This document shows, piece by piece, positions 44,791 to 53,801 of a stretch of 64,000 nt of DNA. This DNA comes from Bacillota bacterium (lineage in GTDB: Bacteria; Bacillota; Clostridia; Acetivibrionales; JANLFN01). The translations under genes and the position numbers were made by a program. The notes beneath the pieces were generated by a model, which saw only the letters and a list, made by a program, of their open reading frames with translations, did no database searches and was not told the DNA's origin. The stretch spans positions 62,001-126,000 of the forward strand of contig JAEWTV010000031.1 of NCBI GenBank assembly GCA_023397675.1. The letters are read 5' to 3'. How positions within the stretch are numbered: position 1 is the stretch's first letter; each line of letters begins with the position of its first letter.

Positions 44791-46719
44791 ATGGGTTTAA
44801 ATTTAGCACAGAAGATCATCAAGGAGCACTTGGTTAGTGGGGAAATGGTTTCAGGTAATGAGATATCAATAAGAATTGACCAGACATTAACGCAGGACTC
44901 AACAGGCACAATGGCATACCTTCAGTTTGAAGCTATAGGTATCCCAAGAGTAAAAACTAAAAAGTCAGTTGCTTATATCGATCACAACACTCTGCAGGCT
45001 GGATTTGAGAACGCTGATGACCATAAGTACATTCAGACTGTAACTTCCAAGCATGGAGTATATTTTTCAAGGCCTGGTAATGGAATATGCCATCAGGTTC
45101 AGCTTGAAAGATTCGGTGTCCCGGGTATGACACTTCTGGGATCTGACAGCCATACTCCCACAGGCGGCGGAATAGGTATGCTCGCTATCGGAGCAGGCGG
45201 ACTTGATGTAGCAGTTGCCATGGGCGGCGGACCATACTATATCACAATGCCAAAGGTTTGCAAAGTAAACCTTACAGGCAGTTTAAAACCATGGGTATCC
45301 GCAAAGGATATTATATTGGAAGTTTTGAGAATACTCTCAGTAAAAGGCGGAGTAGGAAAAGTAATTGAATACTCTGGTGAAGGAATAAAATCGCTTACAG
45401 TTCCTGAAAGGGCAACAATCACTAATATGGGAGCAGAATTGGGTGCAACTACTTCAATTTTCCCAAGTGATGAAGTTACAAAGGAATTCTTAAAGGCACA
45501 GGGAAGGGAACAGGACTGGATTGAACTCAAGCCCGATGCAGATGCTGTTTATGAAGAAGAAATTACAATAGATCTTTCTAAATTGGAGCCGCTTGCTGCA
45601 CAACCACACAGCCCTGACAACGTAGCAAAGATAAATGAAATCGGAAAGATAAAGGTTGACCAGGTTGCAATAGGCAGCTGCACAAACTCTTCATTTATGG
45701 ATATGATGAAGGTTGCAAGCGTACTTAAAGGAAGAACAGTTAATCCTAATGTAAGCCTTGTAATAGCTCCGGGTTCGAAGCAGGTGCTTACAATGCTTGC
45801 TAAAAACGTGGCTCTTGCCGATATGGTAGCAGCAGGTGCAAGAATACTTGAATCAGCATGCGGACCATGTATAGGAATGGGCCAGGCACCATGCACAGAT
45901 GCAGTTTCACTCAGAACCTTCAACAGAAACTTTGAAGGAAGAAGCGGAACTGTATCAGCCAAGGTTTATCTGGTAAGTCCCGAAGTTGCTGTTGCTAGCG
46001 CAATTACAGGTGTGCTTACAGATCCAAGGGAACTTGGAGAAGCTCCAAAGGTTTCAATGCCTGCAAGTTTTGAAATCAACGACAATATGGTGGTTGCTCC
46101 GGCAGAAAGAGCAGAGGATGTTGAAGTTGTCAGAGGACCGAACATCAAGCCATTCCCTATAAATAAAGCATTGCAGGATACGGTTTCAGGAAAGGCTCTC
46201 ATCAAGGTTGGAGATAATATAACTACAGACCATATTATGCCATCCAATGCAAAACTGCTTCCATTCCGTTCAAACATACCTTATCTTGCTGAATTCTGTC
46301 TCACACCATGTGACCCCGAATTCCCAAAGAGGGCTAAGGAAAATAACGGCGGATTTATAATTGGTGGTTCCAATTACGGCCAGGGGTCAAGCAGAGAGCA
46401 CGCAGCTCTTGCTCCGCTGCAGCTTGGAATAAAAGGAGTAATTGCGAAATCCTTTGCAAGAATTCATATGGCTAATCTCATTAACTCTGGAATAATACCT
46501 ATGACTTTTGTTAACGAATCAGATTATGATTCAATAGAAGATGGGGATGATTTGGTTATAGAAGATGTTAAAAATGCTATTAAGGCTGGAGATACACTTA
46601 CACTTACCAATAAAACAAAAAACAAGGATATAAAGGTAAATGTAACTCTTTCTTCGAGGCAGATTGAAATGATTTTGGCAGGCGGACTGCTTAATTATAC
46701 CAAGCTTCAAAACAGTTAA
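44791..46719 (+). CDS. acn: Aconitate hydratase
   Basis: The 642-residue protein isomerises citrate to isocitrate. It has GSDSHTPTGGGIGMLAIGAG, GSCTNSSFMDM and CGPCIGMGQAP, supplying the three Cys ligands of the [4Fe-4S] cluster. The C-terminal swivel domain follows (ITTDHIMPSNAK, GGSNYGQGSSREHAA). It is the short aconitase form common in anaerobes, not the 890-residue AcnA. The frame extends 10 codons upstream, but GGGGGG fixes the ATG at 44791. Confidence 0.96.
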   Translation: MGLNLAQKIIKEHLVSGEMVSGNEISIRIDQTLTQDSTGTMAYLQFEAIGIPRVKTKKSVAYIDHNTLQAGFENADDHKYIQTVTSKHGVYFSRPGNGICHQVQLERFGVPGMTLLGSDSHTPTGGGIGMLAIGAGGLDVAVAMGGGPYYITMPKVCKVNLTGSLKPWVSAKDIILEVLRILSVKGGVGKVIEYSGEGIKSLTVPERATITNMGAELGATTSIFPSDEVTKEFLKAQGREQDWIELKPDADAVYEEEITIDLSKLEPLAAQPHSPDNVAKINEIGKIKVDQVAIGSCTNSSFMDMMKVASVLKGRTVNPNVSLVIAPGSKQVLTMLAKNVALADMVAAGARILESACGPCIGMGQAPCTDAVSLRTFNRNFEGRSGTVSAKVYLVSPEVAVASAITGVLTDPRELGEAPKVSMPASFEINDNMVVAPAERAEDVEVVRGPNIKPFPINKALQDTVSGKALIKVGDNITTDHIMPSNAKLLPFRSNIPYLAEFCLTPCDPEFPKRAKENNGGFIIGGSNYGQGSSREHAALAPLQLGIKGVIAKSFARIHMANLINSGIIPMTFVNESDYDSIEDGDDLVIEDVKNAIKAGDTLTLTNKTKNKDIKVNVTLSSRQIEMILAGGLLNYTKLQNS

Positions 46720-46761
46720 TATCCCGAGTAAACTTTGCTCTGCAAAGGGGGAGAGCATTTT

Positions 46762-47430
46762 ATGACTAATAATTATGAAAAAAAAGATTCCGAAGGTTCG
46801 CTTGGAGGAAGGATATTTCTTCAGCTTCAGAATGATATTATTAACGGCAAGTACAAAGAAGGTGACAGCCTTATAGAAACAAAGCTGTCGGAGGAACTTG
46901 GTGTAAGCAGGACTCCGATACGTGAAGCTATAAGACAGCTGGAACTTGAGGGGCTTGTTCAGTCTATACCCAACAAAGGTGCTATAGTTAAAGGTATTAC
47001 AGTTCAGGATATAGAGGATATTTATACTATCAGGATGATGATAGAAGGACTTGCGGCCAGATGGGCAGCTGAGAAGATTACAGACAGCGAATTGGAACAA
47101 TTAAAGGAAATTATTGAATTTGAAGAGTTTTATACTGCCAAGAACGATGCAGTACATCTTCAGCAGTTTGATTCAAGATTTCATGATATAATTTTCAGTG
47201 CCAGTAAAAGTAAGCCGCTAATGCATACTTTAAGTACTTTTCACCATTATGTTCAGACAGCGCGAATTGCCTCTCTGGCTTCACCAGGAAGGGCTCAGAA
47301 AGCACTTGAGGAGCATCGTGCAATTTTACAGGCAATTGCCGAACATGACCCTGAAAAGGCTGAAAAACTAACAACACAGCATGTTGAAAATGCTAGCAGG
47401 AATTTTATAAATTTAATCAAGAAACAGTAA
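46762..47430 (+). CDS. GntR family regulator with FCD domain
   Basis: The 222-residue protein has an N-terminal winged helix-turn-helix (about 15-80, KLSEELGVSRTPIREAIRQL) and an all-helical FCD ligand domain (about 88-215, with the metal-binding Asp/His pattern FDSRFHDIIF and EEHRAILQAI). It sits between acn and icd, so it very likely controls the cluster through the 43010-43031 palindrome, with a di- or tricarboxylate as effector (inference). The start is the ATG at 46762 after GGGGGAG; an in-frame TTG at 46735 is upstream of that site. Confidence 0.92.
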   Translation: MTNNYEKKDSEGSLGGRIFLQLQNDIINGKYKEGDSLIETKLSEELGVSRTPIREAIRQLELEGLVQSIPNKGAIVKGITVQDIEDIYTIRMMIEGLAARWAAEKITDSELEQLKEIIEFEEFYTAKNDAVHLQQFDSRFHDIIFSASKSKPLMHTLSTFHHYVQTARIASLASPGRAQKALEEHRAILQAIAEHDPEKAEKLTTQHVENASRNFINLIKKQ

Positions 47431-47463
47431 ACTATTTAACTACTTTTTTAAGGAGATTTTGAT

Positions 47464-48681
47464 ATGACAGATAAAATTCAAATGAAGGTCCCTCTGGTTG
47501 AGATGGATGGAGACGAAATGACCAGAATCATCTGGAAAATGATAAAGGATATTCTTCTTACACCATACATAGACCTTAAGACAGAATATTATGACCTTGG
47601 ACTCGAATACAGGGATAAAACCAATGACCAGGTAACTATTGATTCTGCAAATGCAACAAAGAAATATGGTGTAGCTGTTAAGTGTGCAACAATAACTCCT
47701 AACCAGGACAGAATGTCTGAATATAACCTGAAACAGATGTGGAAGAGCCCTAACGGAACAATAAGGGCAATTCTTGACGGTACTGTTTTCCGTGCACCAA
47801 TTGTTGTTGACTGCATAAAACCTTATGTTCCAACATGGAAAAAGCCAATTACAATCGCAAGACATGCATATGGAGATGTTTACAGGGATGTTGAATACAA
47901 GGTTGAGGGAAAAGGCAAGGCTGAACTTGTATTTACCTATGAAGACGGCAAGGTTGAAAAGCAGACCATTCATCAATTTGAAGGTCCTGGAGTAATTCTT
48001 GGAATGCATAATATTGATGATTCAATAGCAAGCTTTGCAAGAGCATGCTTTAACTTTGCGTTGGATCAGAAGCAGGACCTCTGGTTTGCAACAAAAGATA
48101 CAATTTCAAAGAAATATGACCATAGGTTTAAGGATATATTCAGAGAAATATTTGAGGCTGAATACAGTGAGAAATTTAATGCGGCAGGTATAGAATACTT
48201 CTACACTCTCATAGATGACGTTGTTGCACGTGTTGTTAAGTCGGAAGGCGGATTTATCTGGGCCTGCAAGAACTATGACGGTGATGTAATGTCCGACATG
48301 ATTGCAACCGCTTTTGGAAGCCTTGCAATGATGACTTCAGTACTCGTTTCACCTGACGGGAAATATGAGTATGAAGCAGCACATGGAACTGTTCAGAGGC
48401 ATTATTACCAGCATCTGAAGGGGCAGGAAACCTCAACAAATTCAATTGCTACACTGTTCGCATGGACAGGAGCTTTAAGGAAGCGCGGAGAGCTGGACGG
48501 TATCAATGAACTTGTTGATTTTGCAAACAAGCTTGAAGCTGCATCTTTAAAGACTATCGAGTTGGGTATAATGACAAAGGACCTTGCCGTACTGGCCAAT
48601 ATAAAAGAGAAGAAAGTAGTAAATACAGAGGATTTCTTAAAAGAAGTAGGAAAAGTACTGGACAAAATGATGGGCAAATAA
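47464..48681 (+). CDS. icd: NADP-dependent isocitrate dehydrogenase (type II, eukaryote-like)
   Basis: The 405-residue protein oxidatively decarboxylates isocitrate to 2-oxoglutarate. The opening VPLVEMDGDEMTRIIWKMIK, the substrate loop KSPNGTIRAILDGTVFR, and YEAAHGTVQRHYYQHLKG match the IDH1/IDH2-like homodimeric type rather than E. coli Icd. AAGGAG precedes the ATG. It is 33 bases after the GntR gene and 40 before citrate synthase. Confidence 0.96.
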   Translation: MTDKIQMKVPLVEMDGDEMTRIIWKMIKDILLTPYIDLKTEYYDLGLEYRDKTNDQVTIDSANATKKYGVAVKCATITPNQDRMSEYNLKQMWKSPNGTIRAILDGTVFRAPIVVDCIKPYVPTWKKPITIARHAYGDVYRDVEYKVEGKGKAELVFTYEDGKVEKQTIHQFEGPGVILGMHNIDDSIASFARACFNFALDQKQDLWFATKDTISKKYDHRFKDIFREIFEAEYSEKFNAAGIEYFYTLIDDVVARVVKSEGGFIWACKNYDGDVMSDMIATAFGSLAMMTSVLVSPDGKYEYEAAHGTVQRHYYQHLKGQETSTNSIATLFAWTGALRKRGELDGINELVDFANKLEAASLKTIELGIMTKDLAVLANIKEKKVVNTEDFLKEVGKVLDKMMGK

Positions 48682-48721
48682 TACTAAAAGTAATATTATG
48701 AGTCTTAAAGGTGGGTAATGT

Positions 48722-50083
48722 ATGGGTAAATCTCCTGAAGAAAATGAAAAGGTCTTTGATAAACTTGGGACCATTATAGAAAAGAATGACAGAATAGACC
48801 CCGAACTCTACAAAAAATATAATGTCAAGCGCGGGCTAAGGGATTTGGACGGTACAGGTGTGCTTGTGGGACTTACAGAAATTGGCGACGTACGTGCATA
48901 CTTTTTCGATGAAGAAGAAAAGATACCTACCGAAGGAAAACTATATTACAGGGGAATAGAAATAAATGATCTGGTACATGGTTTCCAGAGTGAGAAGAGA
49001 TTTGGATTTGAAGAATGCTGTTATCTGCTTCTCTTCGGGGAACTTCCAACAAGGGATGAATTGCTGGAATTTCAGGCTCTGCTTGGAGAATTGAGATCTC
49101 TGCCTGCAGGTTTTACAGAGGATATGATTTTAAAGGCTCCAAGCACTGATATCATGAACAAGCTTGCAAGAAGTGTACTGGCCGCTTATTCTTATGACAA
49201 AAATCCAGATGACATTAGTTTGAAAAACACTATAAGACAGTGCATAGAAATTATTGCTAGATTCCCTACAATGGTTTCATACGGATACCAGGCAAAATCA
49301 CACTATCATGACGCAAAAAGTCTGTATATCCACAGCCCAAGTAAGAAGCTGAGTACTGCAGAAAACCTGCTTCATATGATAAGACCTGATAAGGGTTTTA
49401 CAGCACTGGAAGCAGAGATGCTTGATCTGGCACTTGTACTGCATGCTGAACACGGCGGAGGAAACAACTCTACCTTTGTTGCTCATGTAGTTACATCAAC
49501 AGGAACGGATACATATTCAACTATTGCTGCAGCTATTGGTTCTTTAAAGGGTCCTCAGCATGGAGGCGCCAATATAAAGGTTATGGAAATGATGGATGAG
49601 ATCAAGGAGAATGTAAAGGACTGGGACGATGAAGAGGAAGTAGCACGCTATCTTGAAAAAATTATGATGAAGGAAGCTTTTGACAGGTCAGGCCTTATAT
49701 ATGGTGTCGGTCATGCAGTCTATACCGTATCCGATCCAAGAACAATACTGCTTAAGCAAAAAGCTGAGGATTTGGCTACCGAAACTGGTTTTGAAAAGGA
49801 ATACAGACTGTACAAGAATATTGAAAAACTTGCACCTGAGGTCTTTGCAAAGGTAAAGAAAAGTGAAAAGGTCATGTGTGCAAATGTTGACTTCTATTCG
49901 GGATTCGTATATAAAATGCTTAATATCCCGGTGGATTTATATACACCAATATTTGCAGTGGGTAGAATTGCAGGTTGGTGCGCCCACAGGATCGAAGAAC
50001 TTGTAAACGGCGGAAGAATCATAAGGCCGGCATATAAAAATGTAATATCTAAAAGAAGTTATGTACCTATGGATAAAAGATGA
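48722..50083 (+). CDS. Si-type citrate synthase
   Basis: The 453-residue protein belongs to the classical citrate synthase family. It contains LYYRGIEINDLV, LVLHAEHGGGNNSTF with the first catalytic His, GPQHGGANIKVM, and GHAVYTVSDPR with the second catalytic His. It adds acetyl-CoA to oxaloacetate with Si specificity, whereas the first gene of the cluster encodes the unrelated Re enzyme. AAAGGTGGG precedes the ATG; a terminator closes the operon. A 2-methylcitrate synthase role is possible but no propionate genes are nearby. Confidence 0.93.
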   Translation: MGKSPEENEKVFDKLGTIIEKNDRIDPELYKKYNVKRGLRDLDGTGVLVGLTEIGDVRAYFFDEEEKIPTEGKLYYRGIEINDLVHGFQSEKRFGFEECCYLLLFGELPTRDELLEFQALLGELRSLPAGFTEDMILKAPSTDIMNKLARSVLAAYSYDKNPDDISLKNTIRQCIEIIARFPTMVSYGYQAKSHYHDAKSLYIHSPSKKLSTAENLLHMIRPDKGFTALEAEMLDLALVLHAEHGGGNNSTFVAHVVTSTGTDTYSTIAAAIGSLKGPQHGGANIKVMEMMDEIKENVKDWDDEEEVARYLEKIMMKEAFDRSGLIYGVGHAVYTVSDPRTILLKQKAEDLATETGFEKEYRLYKNIEKLAPEVFAKVKKSEKVMCANVDFYSGFVYKMLNIPVDLYTPIFAVGRIAGWCAHRIEELVNGGRIIRPAYKNVISKRSYVPMDKR

Positions 50084-50119
50084 TAATAAAGAAATTATTA
50101 AATGTAATATAGATATAAG

Positions 50120-50154
50120 AAAAACAACCCTCATGTAAAGGGTTGTTTTTCTTT
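50120..50154 (+). terminator. Intrinsic terminator closing the citrate cluster
   Basis: AAAACAACCCT and AGGGTTGTTTTT form a stem around a 7-base loop ending in a T-run. Confidence 0.92.
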
Positions 50155-50297
50155 TGTCTTAATTATTATTAATTATTTGAGTTACTTTAACAGAGACAAT
50201 TTATAGATTATAAACCTATAGTATTTACCATAATAAACACTAAGTGGTACAATAAAATTATTAAATTGCAGGTGTTCTCTAAGGGTGTGTTAAGTTA

Positions 50298-51467
50298 ATG
50301 AGTAAAAAGAAGAATGTTATGGCAACAATTGTTATACTACTATTGATTTTTATGATAGAAGGATGTAAGACATATAAAGCAGATTTTGTGAAAAATTATA
50401 AAGATTTTTTAAAGTACTCTTTAGGGGACTTTCAGGTAAGTAAACAACCATATCGATGGACTTCTTACCCAGTCCCTAATTTTGATGAGGGTATAGAGTG
50501 GACATTAAGCTATAAAAACGTTAGTGGTAAAGATAGTACTTTTGTCTTTAATAATGTTACTAATAGAGACAATGATGATAAAATGGGCTATCAAGTATAT
50601 TTTCAAGCATATGATATTTGTTCCGGCGAAATTGGTGAAAAGCTTTGCAGCAGATACTTTGATTATATACGGGATGAGAGCAGTGTTCCAAAAGAAGATT
50701 TGCCAGTTACATATAGTCTTGTGAAAGGTGATTTTAATCTGCCTTTTGGGGACTCGTTTTACTCTGAATGCCTTGATAAGAACCATGGTTTGCAATTGAG
50801 AAGTATTACTGCAGCGGAGTTAATCAATAAATGGAAAGGTGCTTTTAAACTTTCAATAATAACAGCAGAAACTAAAGATAACGAAAAATTGAACAATATC
50901 TTAGCCAGAACAAAATCTATGCTAAAAGATTATTCTGAGTATTTGAATTTGGACAATGTAACAGCATCTATTGATTATTCTGAAGATGTTCAGTTATATA
51001 CGATAAATTACGATAGAAAAAAGTCTGATTTTACAGTAAAAAATATCAGGGAAGAAGAAGCAAAAAAACAGAGTGAAGATAAAGTATCACTTGAGTCAGA
51101 CAATTATATTGATGGGCATAAAAGCAAAATTGACACTTACATAGTAAATAATAAAAAACTAGTTTGGTTGAAAGGTGCTCAATATAATAAAGAGACGAAA
51201 ATGTACGATCTGTTTTCACCTATTGAACTGCTAGGGTCGCTTGGGATAAAAGTTCAAGATGTAGATAGTGGATCAAAATATAAATGGCAAATTGGAAATG
51301 ATTTGTATGAGGTAAGCATAAATGATTATCCACAAAAGATATTAAAAAACAATTATGTAATAGCAGGGCCTTTTGATCAAATTAGTTGTAAAGATTTTGA
51401 ATTAATCAGCAATTCAACTGTAATAATTGATGAAAAGAAAGAAGTTATAATTATAAATAGTAAATAG
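50298..51467 (+). CDS. Uncharacterised lipoprotein
   Basis: The 389-residue protein has a lipoprotein signal (KKKNVMATIVILLLIFMIEGC, lipid-modified Cys at about residue 23). No enzyme motif is seen. The last 120 residues (NNKKLVWLKGAQYNKETKMYDLF, SLGIKVQDVDSG) faintly recall copper-amine-oxidase-type stalk repeats. The gene is more A+T-rich than its left neighbours and marks the start of the accessory region. The upstream site AAGGGTG is distant from the ATG, so translation may be modest. Function unknown. Confidence 0.7.
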   Translation: MSKKKNVMATIVILLLIFMIEGCKTYKADFVKNYKDFLKYSLGDFQVSKQPYRWTSYPVPNFDEGIEWTLSYKNVSGKDSTFVFNNVTNRDNDDKMGYQVYFQAYDICSGEIGEKLCSRYFDYIRDESSVPKEDLPVTYSLVKGDFNLPFGDSFYSECLDKNHGLQLRSITAAELINKWKGAFKLSIITAETKDNEKLNNILARTKSMLKDYSEYLNLDNVTASIDYSEDVQLYTINYDRKKSDFTVKNIREEEAKKQSEDKVSLESDNYIDGHKSKIDTYIVNNKKLVWLKGAQYNKETKMYDLFSPIELLGSLGIKVQDVDSGSKYKWQIGNDLYEVSINDYPQKILKNNYVIAGPFDQISCKDFELISNSTVIIDEKKEVIIINSK

Positions 51468-51534
51468 GCCTTAGACAGGTCTGAAAAGTGGGTTTGAAGA
51501 GATATTTGGACACCCCTGTAGTTAAAAAATTAAG

Positions 51535-51562
51535 TTTACATTGGAAGAAATTGTGATATAAT
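51535..51562 (+). promoter_or_regulatory. Plus-strand promoter facing the small toxin-like gene
   Basis: TTTACA (51535-51540) and TATAAT (51557-51562) are 16 bases apart, with a predicted start close to GGACGGCGACG at 51571. The transcript would run antisense to the small gene at 51609-51782. Confidence 0.55.
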
Positions 51563-51570
51563 TAATTTAA

Positions 51571-51836
51571 GGACGGCGACGCTTGTTGCTGTCAGGTTTT
51601 AATGGTGGTTATTTTTTAAAGCGGCTTTTTTGAGGCCGTTTTTTCTTTTGTCTTTCAGGTCGTGGCCTGAGTACTCTATTAGTAATAATTCCACCTAATA
51701 CAGCAACTCCAATAGGTATGAATATGTACTTCGCGATCCATACGACAGATAAACCGATGTATGTATAGAAGTCATTGTTCATATCAATCACCCCCTTCCT
51801 TGTGAATTCCCTGCTGCAACTATAACGTCGCCGTCC
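51571..51836. repeat. Inverted GGACGGCGACG repeats flanking the small gene
   Basis: GGACGGCGACG at 51571-51581 and its exact complement at 51826-51836 bracket the 57-residue gene; similarity continues weakly inward (TTGC-containing). Transcripts entering from either side would begin with the same 5' sequence and overlap across the gene. Confidence 0.7.
51609..51782 (-). CDS. Small membrane peptide, type I toxin-like (57 aa)
   Basis: AGGGGG sits 8 bases before an ATG at 51780-51782 (MNNDFYTYIGLSVVWIAKYI). Residues about 10-38 form one hydrophobic helix; the C-terminal 17 residues are almost all Arg, Lys, Pro and Gln. One membrane helix with a basic tail is the general design of type I toxins and holin-like peptides. 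A facing promoter and flanking inverted repeats add support. No named family is recognised, and a benign membrane peptide is possible. A CGGC/GCCG stem with T-rich flank lies at the 3' end. Confidence 0.6.
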   Translation of the reverse strand: MNNDFYTYIGLSVVWIAKYIFIPIGVAVLGGIITNRVLRPRPERQKKKRPQKSRFKK

Positions 51837-51970
51837 CTATGTATTGGGAATCACTATGAAAGGGCCTGAGAAGACAAATAACCTGATTAAAATCTGACAA
51901 TATTTTACATACTAATTATATACATAAAATGGAAGAAATGCAATAAAAAGAAAACTGTTTTGCTAATATC

Positions 51971-52115
51971 CGCCGTGGGTTAAAACCCACGGCTATCAGA
52001 ACCAAGTCCCTAAAGGGACTAAAGGCATCCTCTTTGAAATTATCTTTAGAATTTATATACTTTAGTCGGTGAAACCGACTTGATTTGTAATAGACGTGGG
52101 TTTTAACCCACGGCG
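51971..52115 (+). repeat. Multi-hairpin direct repeat, left copy (REP-like)
   Basis: Four short palindromes follow one another: CCGTGGGTTAAAACCCACGG, AGTCCCTAAAGGGACT, AGTCGGTGAAACCGACT and CGTGGGTTTTAACCCACGG, with the first and last also complementary. A second copy in the same orientation is at 56699-56843, sharing TATCAGAACCA and CTTGATTTGTA. The layout resembles RAYT-associated REP elements; the mobilising enzyme is not in the window. Confidence 0.85.
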
Positions 52116-52159
52116 CAATCTGTTCAAAGTCATTTGCTACTTTTCACTGCCGTGATTTG

Positions 52160-52521
52160 GGGACAGTTCTCAAGTATTATTTATTTTCGGCTATTCTTTG
52201 AAGTGTCAAAGCTGGACTTTGCCGCTTTTCACTGCCGAAAATCGGCGGAAAAGGCACCGCTCGCCGCGGAGGCTTGGGGATGGGCGCAACGGATTCCGTG
52301 ACAGAGCATCCATGCTTCCAGCTATAGCTTTGTCCGGCCGTTTCCAATGGCATCCATTCCATACCCAACTGAATCTGCCATCCCTGGCAGATTCGCCGGA
52401 CTCTGATTGCTGTCAGTAGGACGCTCTAGGTCACTCCACCAAGCGCCTTCAGGGTAGGCTTAACCAGTGGCTATACCGAACTTTGTAAACAAAGTTCTTA
52501 CGCAGTTACTTTGTAGAATTA
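52160..52521 (+). repeat. Long inverted repeat, left copy
   Basis: This GC-richer stretch matches the reverse complement of 56286-56647. The core 52193-52521 has the same length (329) as the right core. Conservation is highest at the ends: GTGTCAAaGCTGGACTTTGC, GCCGAAAATCGGCGGAAAAG and CCGCTCGCCGCGGAGGCTT at the outer end, and CCGAACTTTG with CAAAGTTCTTACGCAGT at the inner end. The middle is diverged. Reading frames inside are not gene-like. Confidence 0.85.
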
Positions 52522-52831
52522 AGTATGTCCATCCAGGCCATTCACCGTCATTCGACCTTCGTTCGCAGCAACACCTGCCAGCTCAGCTCCCAATGGGCAA
52601 GGGATGCAGGCAGGGCGATGTAGGAGGGAAGCAGCTTTGGAGTGATTCTTAAATCTTGTGGTGTTTATTGAAATACTACATTTTTTTATTTGTAATATAT
52701 TGTATGAATATGTTGGAAGGAGTATAATTTTTGTGGGAAAGGTTGTAATTAAATCCATATAGATAAATAAAGGGATATTAAACCAGATTTAAATAAAGAC
52801 AGTAATTTGTAAGAAAAAGGGGGGAATAGAA
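52522..52831. other. GC-richer non-coding tract and AT-rich leader before the CD-NTase gene
   Basis: 52526-52650 keeps the richer G+C content of the repeat but has no counterpart on the right side; a minus-strand frame there lacks a ribosome site and is not called. From about 52660 the sequence becomes A+T-rich and should hold the promoter of the defence genes, though no clear -35/-10 pair is seen. Confidence 0.45.
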
Positions 52832-53791
52832 TTGAAGTTCACTGAAGACCAGTTAAAACTTTTCGCTGCTCCTCTAAGTGAAACTGAAAATCAAAAATGC
52901 CTTAATGCAATAGGTATGGTCAGGGATGCTTTAAAAGGATTAGACTTTACTGATGATAATAGAGCGGTAACAAAAATGTATGAGGATACTTATGCTTATA
53001 CATTGCAAATGCGTAGCTTATACGGTTCTCGTCAGATAAAAATTTTTGTTCAAGGTTCTTACGCTAACAATACAAATGTTAGGACTCAAAGCGATGTTGA
53101 CATTGCAATTGTTGAGGAGGATGTCTTCCAAACCATTTATCGCTCAGGTGTTACTAATCAGAATTATCATTTTACAGTTGCCCCGAATTCACCAAAAACT
53201 TTTAAAGATGAAGTACAAGAATGCTTAGAATGCAAATTCGGTAATGATGTTGAGAGAAAGAACAAATCGATAAAAGTTCACGGCAATGATTATCGTAAAG
53301 ATGCGGATACTGTTCCATGCCGAAGACATAGAGATTATAGCCAAGATTACCGTGATGACCCTGAAAATTACATCGGTGGTATTGAAATAAAAGCTGATGA
53401 TGGCACTAGAATTATTAACTATCCAGAGCAGCATATAGCAAATGGACGGAAGAAAAATAGTGATACAAATTTCTATTACAAAAAAATGGTTCGAATTATC
53501 AAAAAAATGCGATATATAATGGAAAGTAATTCTTATGCATCAGCTAAAGAAATATCTTCTTTTGGGTTAGAATCTCTACTGTGGAATATACCTGATTATG
53601 TATTTAAAAAGTACTCAATATATAGGTATGAATTTGGGGAAATCGTAGATTACATTTATAATAATATTAGGGAGTTAAACTCATATAAAGAAGCAAATGG
53701 TATAAAGATGCTTTGTCAATTACAATCTGATGTAGAAAGATATATGTGCTTTATCAAAGATTTGAAAAATTTTTATGAGTATGATATTTAA
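52832..53791 (+). CDS. CD-NTase (cGAS/DncV-like nucleotidyltransferase) of a CBASS module
   Basis: The 319-residue protein has the nucleotidyltransferase signature of CD-NTases: Gly75-Ser76 in QGSYANNTNV, then Asp88 and Asp90 in SDVDIAIV, and the third carboxylate Asp159 in the ADTVPC segment. A helical OAS1/cGAS-like C-terminal part follows. Such enzymes make cyclic oligonucleotides on phage infection to activate an effector. The start is TTG at 52832 after GGGGGG. The next gene is a Cap15-type effector starting 11 bases after the stop. Which nucleotide is made cannot be read from sequence. Confidence 0.87.
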   Translation: MKFTEDQLKLFAAPLSETENQKCLNAIGMVRDALKGLDFTDDNRAVTKMYEDTYAYTLQMRSLYGSRQIKIFVQGSYANNTNVRTQSDVDIAIVEEDVFQTIYRSGVTNQNYHFTVAPNSPKTFKDEVQECLECKFGNDVERKNKSIKVHGNDYRKDADTVPCRRHRDYSQDYRDDPENYIGGIEIKADDGTRIINYPEQHIANGRKKNSDTNFYYKKMVRIIKKMRYIMESNSYASAKEISSFGLESLLWNIPDYVFKKYSIYRYEFGEIVDYIYNNIRELNSYKEANGIKMLCQLQSDVERYMCFIKDLKNFYEYDI

Positions 53792-53801
53792 AAGGAAAAT
53801 C

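Noticed and set aside
52198..52652. Reading frames of 60-79 codons within the left repeat and GC-rich tract
   Set aside because: They lack ribosome sites, and corresponding frames are not preserved between the two repeat copies.
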